A stretch of DNA of 64,000 bases, taken from assembly GCF_007830455.1 (NCBI RefSeq), contig NZ_VLLB01000007.1, positions 229,195-293,194 of the forward strand, read 5' to 3'. This DNA comes from Pseudoduganella lurida (GTDB lineage Bacteria; Pseudomonadota; Gammaproteobacteria; Burkholderiales; Burkholderiaceae_D). Under the pieces are notes generated by a model that did not search any database, was not told where the DNA came from, and was given only the letters and a program-made list of their open reading frames with translations. A program made the translations under genes and the position numbers. This document shows, piece by piece, positions 15,004 through 22,946 of the stretch. Positions within the stretch are counted from its first letter, which is position 1. Each line of letters opens with the position of its first letter.

Positions 15004-17204
15004 TGACAAACCAGTCTGCTAGCAAATCCTCCCTCCCGGCGCTGCGCCGTCTCTCCGCTGCCGCCATGCTGTGCTGCGTGCTGTCCACGTCGGTCGGCCC
15101 GGCCTGGGCCGCGCCGCAGGACGAAGCCGCGCTGAACTTCGTCGGTGCCGATATCGAATCCGTCATCAAGGCGGTGGGCCACTACACCAACATCACGTTC
15201 CTGATCGACCCGCGCGTGAAGGGCACGATCACGCTGGTGTCGGAAAAGTCGATCAACAAGTCGCAGGCGTTCTCGCTGCTCGCTTCCGCACTGCGGCTGC
15301 AGGGCTACGCGATCGTGAGCGGCGACGGCTATGCGAAGGTGGTACCGGAGGCGGAAGCAAAGCTGCAGGCTTCGCCCACCGTGGTGCAGGGCCAGGGGGC
15401 GCCGAAGGGCGACCAGGTGGCCACGCAGGTGTTCCGCCTGAACCACGAGTCGGCCGCCAACCTGGTCACCGTGCTGCGCCCGCTGATCTCGGCGAACAAC
15501 ACGATCAATGCGAACCCCGGCAACAACTCGCTGGTGATCACGGACTACGCGGACAACCTGAAGCGCCTGGCGAAGATCATCGCCGCGATGGACACGCCGG
15601 CCAATGCCGACATGGACGTGATCCCGGTGCGCTACGCGATCGCCAGCGACGTCGCCTCGATGATCAACAAGCTGATGGAGCCGGGCACGGGCGCCGGCGG
15701 CGATGCGGGCGGGCGCCTGTCGGTGCTGGCCGATCCGCGCACCAATTCGCTGGTGCTGCGCGCGCCGACGGTGGCACGCGCCAACCTGGCCAAGTCGCTG
15801 ATCGCCAAGCTGGACCAGCCCACTTCGCAATCCGGCAACGTGCATGTGGTGTACCTGAAGAATGCCGATGCCACCAAGCTGGCCGAAACGCTGCGCGCCG
15901 TGACGGCGGGCGAAACGCCGGCCACCACGGCCACCGGCACGGGCACCGGCACGGCGCAGAACGCCGGCCAGGGGCTGGCGCAGGCCAGCACGGGCAGCGC
16001 CTTCGGCCAGAGCGGCACGTCGACGACCAGCGGTTCGGGCCCCACCAACCCGCTGCTGAGCGCGAACCGCAGCGGGGCGCAGGCGGCCGGCGCGGGCGGT
16101 GCGGGCGGCTTCATCCAGGCCGATGCCTCCACCAACACGCTGATCATCACGGCGCCCGAAGCGATCTACCGCAACCTGCGCGCCGTGATCGACCAGCTCG
16201 ACGTGCGCCGCGCCCAGGTCTACATCGAGGCGCTGATCGTGGAAGTGGCCGCCGACAAGGCCGCCGAATTCGGCGTGCAGTGGGTCGGCGCGACGGGCGA
16301 CAGCAGCAGCACCTACCGCCTCGGCGGCCTGCAGTCGTTCTCCAGCGGCGGCAACAACCTGGTCAATGTCTACAACGGCGCCAGCTCGCCCAGCAACGGC
16401 CTGACGATCGGCATCTTCAAGCAGCTCGCGGACGGCAAGTTCGGCCTGGGCGCCGTGGCCCACACGCTGGAATCGACCGGCAGCGGCAATATCCTGTCGA
16501 CGCCGAACATGATCACGCTCGACAACGAGGTGGCCACCATCCGCGTCGGCCAGAACGTGCCGATCCTGACGGGCCAGTTCACCACCACGTCCGGCACCAA
16601 CACCAACCCGTTCCAGACCATCGACCGCAAGGACGTGGGCCTGACGCTGACAGTGCGGCCGCAGATCTCCGAAGGCGGCACGATCAAGCTGGCGATCTAC
16701 AACGAATCGTCGTCGGTGGACCAGTCGACGCTGGCGGCCACCGCCGGCATCACGCTCAACACCCGCGTCATCGAGAACAACGTGATCGCCGACGACGGCC
16801 AGATCATCGTGCTGGGCGGCCTGATCGAGGACCGCGCTTCCGACAGCATCGAGAAGGTGCGCGGCCTGGGCGACATTCCCGTGCTGGGCAACCTGTTCAA
16901 GTACAACACGCGCTCGCGCAAGAAGACCAACCTGATGGTGTTCCTGCGGCCCGTCGTCATCCGCAACAAGGAGCAGAGCATGAGCCTGGCCACGGACCGC
17001 TACGACTACATGCGTGCCTCCGGTGCGGAATTCTCGCCGGACGATTCGATCCTGATCCGCCAGCTGGGCCAGCCCCAGTTGCCGACGCTGAGCAATGGCA
17101 CGCCGGTCGGTTCGCCGACGGTGGCGAAACCCGTGCCGCCGGCGCCGGTACCGCCGGTGGCGCCGGGGATCGTCGCGCCGCAACCCCAGCAACCGCAACG
17201 GTAA
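15003..17204 (+). CDS. gspD: type II secretion outer-membrane secretin GspD
   Basis: Forms the outer-membrane channel of the T2SS (733 aa). A signal peptide (about 1-37) is followed by N0 (LNFVGADIESVIKAVGHYTN), three N-domain repeats with the marker NPGNNSLVITDYADNLKRL, and the C-terminal secretin domain with VPILTGQF, RKDVGLTLTVRPQI and IVLGGLIEDR. Between the last N-domain and the secretin core is a flexible Gly/Ser/Thr/Gln linker (about residues 305-365). The C-terminus ends in a Pro/Val tail. No pilotin gene is in the window. Confidence 0.96.
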   Translation: MTNQSASKSSLPALRRLSAAAMLCCVLSTSVGPAWAAPQDEAALNFVGADIESVIKAVGHYTNITFLIDPRVKGTITLVSEKSINKSQAFSLLASALRLQGYAIVSGDGYAKVVPEAEAKLQASPTVVQGQGAPKGDQVATQVFRLNHESAANLVTVLRPLISANNTINANPGNNSLVITDYADNLKRLAKIIAAMDTPANADMDVIPVRYAIASDVASMINKLMEPGTGAGGDAGGRLSVLADPRTNSLVLRAPTVARANLAKSLIAKLDQPTSQSGNVHVVYLKNADATKLAETLRAVTAGETPATTATGTGTGTAQNAGQGLAQASTGSAFGQSGTSTTSGSGPTNPLLSANRSGAQAAGAGGAGGFIQADASTNTLIITAPEAIYRNLRAVIDQLDVRRAQVYIEALIVEVAADKAAEFGVQWVGATGDSSSTYRLGGLQSFSSGGNNLVNVYNGASSPSNGLTIGIFKQLADGKFGLGAVAHTLESTGSGNILSTPNMITLDNEVATIRVGQNVPILTGQFTTTSGTNTNPFQTIDRKDVGLTLTVRPQISEGGTIKLAIYNESSSVDQSTLAATAGITLNTRVIENNVIADDGQIIVLGGLIEDRASDSIEKVRGLGDIPVLGNLFKYNTRSRKKTNLMVFLRPVVIRNKEQSMSLATDRYDYMRASGAEFSPDDSILIRQLGQPQLPTLSNGTPVGSPTVAKPVPPAPVPPVAPGIVAPQPQQPQR

Positions 17205-17210
17205 GCGTCG

Positions 17211-18641
17211 ATGGACAATCTTCTTCCCTACGCGTTTGCCCGCGATTACCTCGTGCTGGCACGGGGCGGCGAGCGCGATGGTGCCGGCATGGGGGCCATT
17301 GAGGTGCTGGTCTCGCAGGCCACGGCACCTTCGGCGATCGCCGAAGTGTCGCGCCGCTTCGGCCGCATCCAGTTGAAACCCGTGCCCCGTGCCCAGCTCG
17401 AGGAAGCCATTGCCGCGGCCTACGCGGGCACCGGCGGCGACGTGGCGCAGGTGGCCGACGAATTCGATGCGGACCTCGACCTGACGCGCCTGCTGCAGGA
17501 CGTGCCGGCCATCGAGGACCTGCTGGAATCGTCCGACGACGCGCCCGTGATCCGCATGATCAATGCGCTGCTGACGCAGGCGCTGCGCGATGGCGCGTCC
17601 GATATCCACGTCGAGCCCTTCGAGCAGATTTCCGTGGTGCGCTTCCGCATCGACGGCGCGCTGCGCGACATCATCAAGCCGCGCAAGGCGATCCACGGTT
17701 CGCTGATCTCGCGGATCAAGATCATGGCGCAGCTGGACATCGCCGAGAAACGCCTGCCGCAGGATGGCCGCATCACCTTGCGCGTGGGGGGCAAGCCGGT
17801 GGACGTGCGCGTGTCGACGCTGCCCACCGGCCACGGCGAACGGGCCGTGCTGCGCCTGCTGGACAAGGAAGCGGGCCGCCTGGACCTGCAGCACCTGGGC
17901 ATGAGCGAGACGATGCTTCCGGAGATGAACGCCCTGCTGGCGCAGCCGCACGGCATCGTGCTCGTCACGGGCCCCACGGGGTCCGGCAAGACCACCACCC
18001 TGTACGCCGCGCTGTCGCTGCTGAACTCGACGGCGACGAATATCCTGACTGTCGAAGACCCGATCGAATACGACCTGGCCGGCGTGGGCCAGACCCAGGT
18101 CAACGCGCGCATCGACATGACGTTTGCAAAAGCCCTGCGGGCCATCCTGCGCCAGGATCCCGACGTGATCATGATCGGCGAGATCCGCGACCTGGAAACG
18201 GCGCAGATCGCCGTGCAGGCGTCGCTGACGGGCCACCTGGTGCTGGCCACGCTGCACACCAACGATTCCGCATCGGCCGTCACGCGCCTGCTGGACATGG
18301 GCATCGAGCCGTTCCTGCTGTCGTCGTCGCTGCTGGGCGTGCTGGCGCAGCGGCTGGTGCGCAAGCTGTGCCCGGTATGCAAAACGACGGACGGCCACCA
18401 GTGGCACGCGGTGGGCTGCGATGCCTGCGGCCACACGGGCTACCAGGGCCGCGTGGGCATCTACGAGCTGCTGCAGACGACGGAGCGGATCCGCGCGCAG
18501 ATCCACGAGCGCGCTTCCGAAGCCGCCATCAAGGACACGGCGCTGGCCGACGGCATGCAGACGATGCGCGAGGACGGCGAACGCTGGCTGGCGGACGGCA
18601 CCACCACGCTGGCCGAGCTGCTGCGCGTGGCGAAGGATTAA
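17211..18641 (+). CDS. gspE: type II secretion ATPase GspE
   Basis: Cytoplasmic hexameric ATPase (476 aa) that powers pseudopilus assembly. Features in order: an N1E-like domain (1-85), DGASDIHVEPF (about 127-137), Walker A GPTGSGKTT (254-262), the Asp box LTVEDPIEYDL, Walker B DVIMIGEIRD, the His box ATLHTNDS, and two zinc cysteine pairs (CPVC and CDAC). Length is typical. It starts 6 bases after gspD and ends 3 bases before gspF. Confidence 0.97.
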   Translation: MDNLLPYAFARDYLVLARGGERDGAGMGAIEVLVSQATAPSAIAEVSRRFGRIQLKPVPRAQLEEAIAAAYAGTGGDVAQVADEFDADLDLTRLLQDVPAIEDLLESSDDAPVIRMINALLTQALRDGASDIHVEPFEQISVVRFRIDGALRDIIKPRKAIHGSLISRIKIMAQLDIAEKRLPQDGRITLRVGGKPVDVRVSTLPTGHGERAVLRLLDKEAGRLDLQHLGMSETMLPEMNALLAQPHGIVLVTGPTGSGKTTTLYAALSLLNSTATNILTVEDPIEYDLAGVGQTQVNARIDMTFAKALRAILRQDPDVIMIGEIRDLETAQIAVQASLTGHLVLATLHTNDSASAVTRLLDMGIEPFLLSSSLLGVLAQRLVRKLCPVCKTTDGHQWHAVGCDACGHTGYQGRVGIYELLQTTERIRAQIHERASEAAIKDTALADGMQTMREDGERWLADGTTTLAELLRVAKD

Positions 18642-18644
18642 GCC

Positions 18645-19865
18645 ATGGCGGCTTTCCGTTACGAAGCCGTGGATGCGGGCGGCGCCACGAAGAAGGGTGT
18701 CGTCAATGCCGACAATGCCCGTTCCGCGCGTGCCGACCTGCGCGGGCAGGGGCTGGTGCCGCTGAAGGTCGAGGCGATTTCGGCGCAGGTCGATGCCAGC
18801 GGTGCGGCCACGCGGCGCGGCTTCGGCGAAAAACTGTCGACGGTGGAGCTGGCGCTGTTCACGCGCCAGCTGGCCAGCCTGCTGCAGGCCGGCCTGCCGC
18901 TGGAGCAGGCCTTCACGGCGCTGCTGGAACAGGCGGAACGCCCGTACGTACGGGATCTGATCGCATCGATCCGTTCGGAAGTGATCGGCGGCGCGGGACT
19001 GTCCGACGTGCTGGGCCGCCACCCGCGCGACTTCGCCGAGATCTACCGGGCGCTGGTGGCGTCCGGCGAACAGATCGGCCAGCTGTCGCGCGTGCTGTCC
19101 CGGCTGGCCGACTACATCGAGCGCCGCAATGCGCTGGTGACGAAGGTGCGGCTGGCTTTTACGTATCCGGCCATCGTCACGGTCGTCGCGTTTTCCATCG
19201 TGATCTTCCTGCTCACCTATGTGGTGCCGCAGATCGTTTCCGTGTTCGCCAACACGAAGCAGAAGCTGCCGCTGCTGACGGTGCTGATGCTGGCCGTCTC
19301 CGACTTCGTGCGCAACTACGGCCTGGTCGTGCTGGTCCTCCTGATCGGCGGCTGGTTCATGTGGCGGCGCGCGCTGGAGAACATCGCGCTGAAGACGCGC
19401 TGGCACACCTGGCTGCTGACCGCGCCGCTGTACGGCAAGTTCGAGCGCAGCCTGAACACATCGCGCTTTGCCAGCACGCTGGCGATCACCACCGGCTCCG
19501 GCGTGCCGATCCTGCGCGCGCTGGAAACGAGCCGCGACACGCTGTCGAACGTGGCGATGCGCCAGCTGGTGGAAGAGGCCAGCGACGCGGTGCGCGAAGG
19601 CGTGGGCCTGGCGCGCGCGCTGTCGGCCCAGAAGCACTTCCCGCCGATGCTGATCCACATGATCCGCGCCGGCGAAATCACCGGCGAGCTGCCGGCCATG
19701 CTGGAACGGGCCGCCGCTGCCCAGGAAGCGGACCTGGAACGCCGCACGCTGACGATTGCCGGCCTGCTGGAACCGGCGCTGATCCTGGCGATGGGTGTGG
19801 TGGTGCTGCTGATCGTGCTGGCCGTGCTGATGCCGATCATCGAGATCAACCAGCTGGTGAGATGA
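18645..19865 (+). CDS. gspF: type II secretion inner-membrane platform protein GspF
   Basis: Polytopic platform protein (406 aa) with two copies of the GspF domain (about 68-190 and 270-395) and three membrane helices near 170-192, 220-240 and 375-397. Typical stretches are FTRQLASLLQAGLPLEQAF, SVFANTKQKLPLLT and MIRAGEITGELPAML. The final codons CAGCTGGTGAGATGA are the first unit of a tandem array that fills the gap to gspC. Confidence 0.96.
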   Translation: MAAFRYEAVDAGGATKKGVVNADNARSARADLRGQGLVPLKVEAISAQVDASGAATRRGFGEKLSTVELALFTRQLASLLQAGLPLEQAFTALLEQAERPYVRDLIASIRSEVIGGAGLSDVLGRHPRDFAEIYRALVASGEQIGQLSRVLSRLADYIERRNALVTKVRLAFTYPAIVTVVAFSIVIFLLTYVVPQIVSVFANTKQKLPLLTVLMLAVSDFVRNYGLVVLVLLIGGWFMWRRALENIALKTRWHTWLLTAPLYGKFERSLNTSRFASTLAITTGSGVPILRALETSRDTLSNVAMRQLVEEASDAVREGVGLARALSAQKHFPPMLIHMIRAGEITGELPAMLERAAAAQEADLERRTLTIAGLLEPALILAMGVVVLLIVLAVLMPIIEINQLVR

Positions 19866-19928
19866 TGGCTGGTGAAATGAGTCGCTGGTGACATGAGCAG
19901 CTTGTACGGCGAGCAGCTGGTGCGCTGA
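19851..19928 (+). repeat. tandem array of 15-16-bp units starting at the gspF stop codon
   Basis: Five units in a row: CAGCTGGTGAGATGA (19851-19865, coding, ends with the gspF stop), TGGCTGGTGAAATGA, GTCGCTGGTGACATGA, GCAGCTTGTACGGCGA and GCAGCTGGTGCGCTGA (19913-19928). Four of the five end in TGA. The array runs to 15 bases before the gspC ATG; only TCCTTGGAGTCCTGA, which supplies the gspC ribosome-binding site, is left. Confidence 0.92.
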
Positions 19929-19943
19929 TCCTTGGAGTCCTGA

Positions 19944-20567
19944 ATGAACCGCTTGATGAACAACACCCTGAATCCCACGCTGGCATCGCTGGCAGCCGTC
20001 GTCGTGCTGACCGCCTCGACCGCTTACTGGGGCCTGCAACTGTTCAAACCGGAGCAGCGGCCGATCGCCGCCGTGGTGCTGCAGGAACTGCCGCCGCCGT
20101 CGGTGGATGCCGCCCGCGGCCTGTTCGGCGGCCAGGAGACCGTGGCGGAAGCCAGCGCCTACGAACTGCGCGGCGTCGTTGCCAGTCCTCGCGGCCGCAG
20201 CGTGGCGATCATCGCGACCAATGGCAATCCGCCGCAGGCCTACCCGGTCGGCAAGGAGGTCGCCGCGGGCGTGACGGTGCAGGAAGTGGCACCACGCTAC
20301 GTGATGCTGATGGAGGGCGGCGTGCCGAAGCGCCTCGACCTGCCGGCCGATGCGGGCTCGTCGCTGACGACGGCCGCGCCGCTGCCAACGGTGGACCGCG
20401 CCGTGCCGCCGGTGCCCGCACTCGGCCAGGCGCAGCCGCAAGCCGTGCCGCCAGCGCCATCGGCGACGCCCCTCGTCACACCGCCACCCGGCACGCCGGT
20501 CGGTGCGCCGGGCCAGCTGGCACCGATCCAGTCCGCGCCCGCGCAGCGGCCCGTCACGTCGCAGTAA
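19944..20567 (+). CDS. gspC: type II secretion protein GspC
   Basis: A 207-residue bitopic protein: membrane helix (about 14-34), then the HR (homology region) domain with GLFGGQETVAEASAYELRGVVASPRGRSVAII, which contacts the GspD N0 domain, and a Pro/Ala/Val-rich tail (about 135-207) in place of a PDZ domain. The absence of the PDZ domain is known in some GspC proteins. The gene is last in the operon, whereas gspC is usually near gspD; TTGGAG lies ahead of the ATG. Confidence 0.88.
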   Translation: MNRLMNNTLNPTLASLAAVVVLTASTAYWGLQLFKPEQRPIAAVVLQELPPPSVDAARGLFGGQETVAEASAYELRGVVASPRGRSVAIIATNGNPPQAYPVGKEVAAGVTVQEVAPRYVMLMEGGVPKRLDLPADAGSSLTTAAPLPTVDRAVPPVPALGQAQPQAVPPAPSATPLVTPPPGTPVGAPGQLAPIQSAPAQRPVTSQ

Positions 20568-20583
20568 ATTGGCAGGGACCCTG

Positions 20584-20665
20584 TTTGCCAGGAAGTTTCC
20601 TGAAAAATGGGGTCTGTCCCCATTTTTTCGGAAATTTCCTGGAAAATGGGGACAGACCCCATTTT
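20584..20665. repeat. paired palindromes with GGGGTCTGTCCCC core at a convergent junction
   Basis: Two inverted copies of a palindrome, AATGGGGTCTGTCCCCATT (from 20607) and AATGGGGACAGACCCCATT (from 20645), are separated by GGAAATTTCC; a third GGAAGTTTCC lies at 20591. A runs flank one side and T runs the other, so each palindrome can act as a short stem followed by U residues in either direction. It lies between the converging gspC and a small minus-strand gene, where a bidirectional terminator would be useful. Confidence 0.85.
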
Positions 20666-20675
20666 CGCTTCCGGC

Positions 20676-20867
20676 CTAGTCCTCCGGATCCGCTTTCAGC
20701 TTCGCCTTGGCGATCGCCACCTTGGCGGCCTGCCGCTCGGCCGATTTGCTGCGCTCGTGCGGACCGGCGGCGCGGGACTTGGCCAGCGCCGCGAACGGGT
20801 TGCGCGGTTTGACGGGTTGCGCCAGCAGGCGCATTTTCTGGCGGGTGGCCAGGGCCTTGTTTGCCAT
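20676..20867 (-). CDS. small basic hypothetical protein, 63 aa
   Basis: A 63-residue Ala/Lys/Arg-rich protein (MANKALATRQKMRLLAQPVK at the N-terminus) with no hydrophobic segment; helix-forming and strongly basic apart from the terminal PED. The ATG at 20867 is preceded by a good GGAGG ribosome-binding site, which supports expression. I do not recognise a named family. It is the last gene on the minus strand after hslU, separated from it by an intrinsic terminator, so it probably has its own promoter or lives on read-through. Confidence 0.65.
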   Translation of the reverse strand: MANKALATRQKMRLLAQPVKPRNPFAALAKSRAAGPHERSKSAERQAAKVAIAKAKLKADPED

Positions 20868-20881
20868 CCGAACCTCCAAAA

Positions 20882-20920
20882 AGAAAAAGCCGCGGCGTCT
20901 GCGAATGCAAACGCCGCGGC
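20882..20920 (-). terminator. intrinsic terminator after hslU
   Basis: On the minus strand, arms at 20911-20920 and 20889-20898 (GCCGCGGCGT / ACGCCGCGGC) form a 10-bp GC-rich stem with a 12-base loop, followed by TTTTTCTT. It lies 36 bases after the hslU stop. Confidence 0.92.
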
Positions 20921-20955
20921 AGCAGTGTTACAGCCTGCCGGTTGCAGCCTGCCGG

Positions 20956-22299
20956 TTACAGCACATAGCGCGACAGGTCCTCGTTCACCGACAGCGCTTC
21001 GAGCCGCTCGTTGACGTAGGCCGCATCGATCACGATGTGCTGCGCGCCGCCTTCCGTGGCGGTGAACGAGATCTCTTCCAGCAGCTTTTCCATCACCGTG
21101 TACAGCCGGCGCGCGCCGATGTTCTCGGTGCGTTCGTTGACCTGGAACGCGATCTCGGCCAGCCGCGTCACGCCTGCCGGCGCGAACTCCAGCGTCACGC
21201 CTTCGGTGGCCAGCAGCGCCTGGTACTGCATCGTCAGGCAGGCATCGGTGCTGGTGAGGATGCGCTCGAAGTCGGCGATCGCCAGCGATTCCAGTTCCAC
21301 GCGGATCGGGAAGCGGCCCTGCAGCTCCGGGATCAGGTCGGACGGCTTGGCCAGGTGGAACGCACCGGAGGCGATGAACAGGATGTGGTCCGTCTTGATC
21401 ATGCCGTACTTGGTGTTCACCGTGGTGCCTTCCACCAGCGGCAGCAGGTCGCGCTGCACGCCGGCGCGCGACACTTCCGCGCCACCCGCTTCCGAACGGG
21501 AAGCGATCTTGTCGATCTCGTCGAGGAACACGATGCCGTTCTGCTCGACGTTCTGGATGGCCTTCTGCTTCGTCTCGTCCTCGTTGACCAGCTTGGCCGC
21601 TTCCTCGTCCACCAGCAGCTTCAGGGCCTCGCGGATCTTGATCTTGCGGGCCTTCTTGCGCGTGCCGCCGGCACCGGCGAACATGGACTTGATCTGCTCC
21701 GTCATTTCCTCCATGCCGGGCGGCGCCATGATTTCCATCTGCGGGCCCTGTTCGGCCAGCTCGATCTCGATTTCCTTGTCATCGAGCTCGCCCTGGCGCA
21801 GGCGCTTGCGGAACGTCATGCGCGTGCCGTCCTTCTCCGGTGCTTCGGCACTGTTACTGCTGCTGTCGCGGAAGCCGAAGTCGCGCGCCGGCGGCAGCAG
21901 GATGTCCAGCACGCGGTCTTCCGCGGCATCCTCGGCACGGGCGCGCACCTTGGCCATCTCGGCCAGGCGCGTCTGCTTGATGCCGATGTCGATCAGGTCG
22001 CGGATGATGGTGTCCACGTCGCGGCCCACGTAGCCCACCTCGGTGAACTTGGTGGCTTCCACCTTGATGAACGGCGCATCGGCCAGGCGGGCGAGGCGGC
22101 GCGCGATCTCGGTCTTGCCCACGCCGGTCGGGCCGATCATGAGGATGTTCTTCGGCGTGATTTCATGGCGCAGCGGCTCGGCCACCTGCTGGCGGCGCCA
22201 GCGGTTGCGCAGCGCGATGGCGACCGCCTTCTTGGCCTTGCCCTGGCCGACCACGTGCTTGTCGAGTTCCCCGACGATTTCCTGTGGAGTCATGTTCAT
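20956..22299 (-). CDS. hslU: ATP-dependent protease ATPase subunit HslU
   Basis: AAA+ unfoldase (447 aa) that feeds substrates into the HslV peptidase. Walker A GPTGVGKT, the pore loop region GYVGRDV, an I domain (about 110-240), Walker B IVFLDEIDKI and the C-terminal sensor-2 region NIGARRLYTVMEKLLEEISF are all present. The C-terminal residues YVL are those that dock into HslV. It follows hslV by 9 bases. Confidence 0.97.
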   Translation of the reverse strand: MNMTPQEIVGELDKHVVGQGKAKKAVAIALRNRWRRQQVAEPLRHEITPKNILMIGPTGVGKTEIARRLARLADAPFIKVEATKFTEVGYVGRDVDTIIRDLIDIGIKQTRLAEMAKVRARAEDAAEDRVLDILLPPARDFGFRDSSSNSAEAPEKDGTRMTFRKRLRQGELDDKEIEIELAEQGPQMEIMAPPGMEEMTEQIKSMFAGAGGTRKKARKIKIREALKLLVDEEAAKLVNEDETKQKAIQNVEQNGIVFLDEIDKIASRSEAGGAEVSRAGVQRDLLPLVEGTTVNTKYGMIKTDHILFIASGAFHLAKPSDLIPELQGRFPIRVELESLAIADFERILTSTDACLTMQYQALLATEGVTLEFAPAGVTRLAEIAFQVNERTENIGARRLYTVMEKLLEEISFTATEGGAQHIVIDAAYVNERLEALSVNEDLSRYVL

Positions 22300-22308
22300 T
22301 GGTCAGCC

Positions 22309-22845
22309 TTAATCCAGGGTTTCGATGATGTGCGACAGGTTCGTGTAGATGCACAGCTCGCCGGCGATGGTCAGCGATTTCTTGACCACTTCCGCCGGTG
22401 ACAGTTCCGTGTTCTCGAACAGCGCCTTGGCGGCAGACTGCGCGTACACGCCGCCCGAGCCGATCGCGCCGATGCCGTCTTCGGGTTCGAGCACGTCGCC
22501 ATTGCCGGTGATGATGAGCGTCGATTCCGCATCGGCCACCAGCAGCATCGCTTCCAGGCGGCGCAGCACGCGGTCGGTGCGCCAGTCCTTGGCCAGTTCG
22601 ACGGAAGCGCGCAGCAGGTTGCCCTGGTGTTTTTCCAGCTTGCCCTCGAAGCGGTCGAGCAGCGTGAAGGCGTCGGCCGTGCCGCCGGCGAAGCCGCACA
22701 GGACCTTGCCCTGGTACAGCTTGCGCACCTTGCGGGCCGAGCCCTTCATGACGATATTGCCCAGCGTGACCTGGCCATCGCCACCCAGCGCGACCTGTTT
22801 GCCGCGCCGGACGGAGAGGATGGTAGTGCCGTGAAATTGTTCCAT
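22309..22845 (-). CDS. hslV: ATP-dependent protease proteolytic subunit HslV
   Basis: Proteasome-like threonine peptidase (178 aa). The precursor MEQFHG is removed to expose TTILSVRRG, with T7 as the catalytic N-terminal threonine. GGDGQVTLGNIVMKG, VLCGFAGGTADAFTL and GSGGVYAQSAAKAL are standard. The ATG at 22845 follows a CGAGG ribosome-binding site; a longer frame upstream has no family match. Confidence 0.97.
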   Translation of the reverse strand: MEQFHGTTILSVRRGKQVALGGDGQVTLGNIVMKGSARKVRKLYQGKVLCGFAGGTADAFTLLDRFEGKLEKHQGNLLRASVELAKDWRTDRVLRRLEAMLLVADAESTLIITGNGDVLEPEDGIGAIGSGGVYAQSAAKALFENTELSPAEVVKKSLTIAGELCIYTNLSHIIETLD

Positions 22846-22946
22846 AGTTGCCTCGAAAAATGACGTGCAAACGTCCAGCCCCGAACATGGGGCTGGGCCG
22901 GATGATTGCAAGTCTTGCAGGAAACAGGTGGGCCGCCGGGCCGCGC

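Noticed and set aside
14913..20441. 1842-codon open frame on the minus strand across the gsp operon
   Set aside because: It is antisense to gspN, gspD, gspE, gspF and gspC, all with clear family motifs. His/Arg/Gln/Ala-rich translation is the usual shadow of GC-rich coding DNA.
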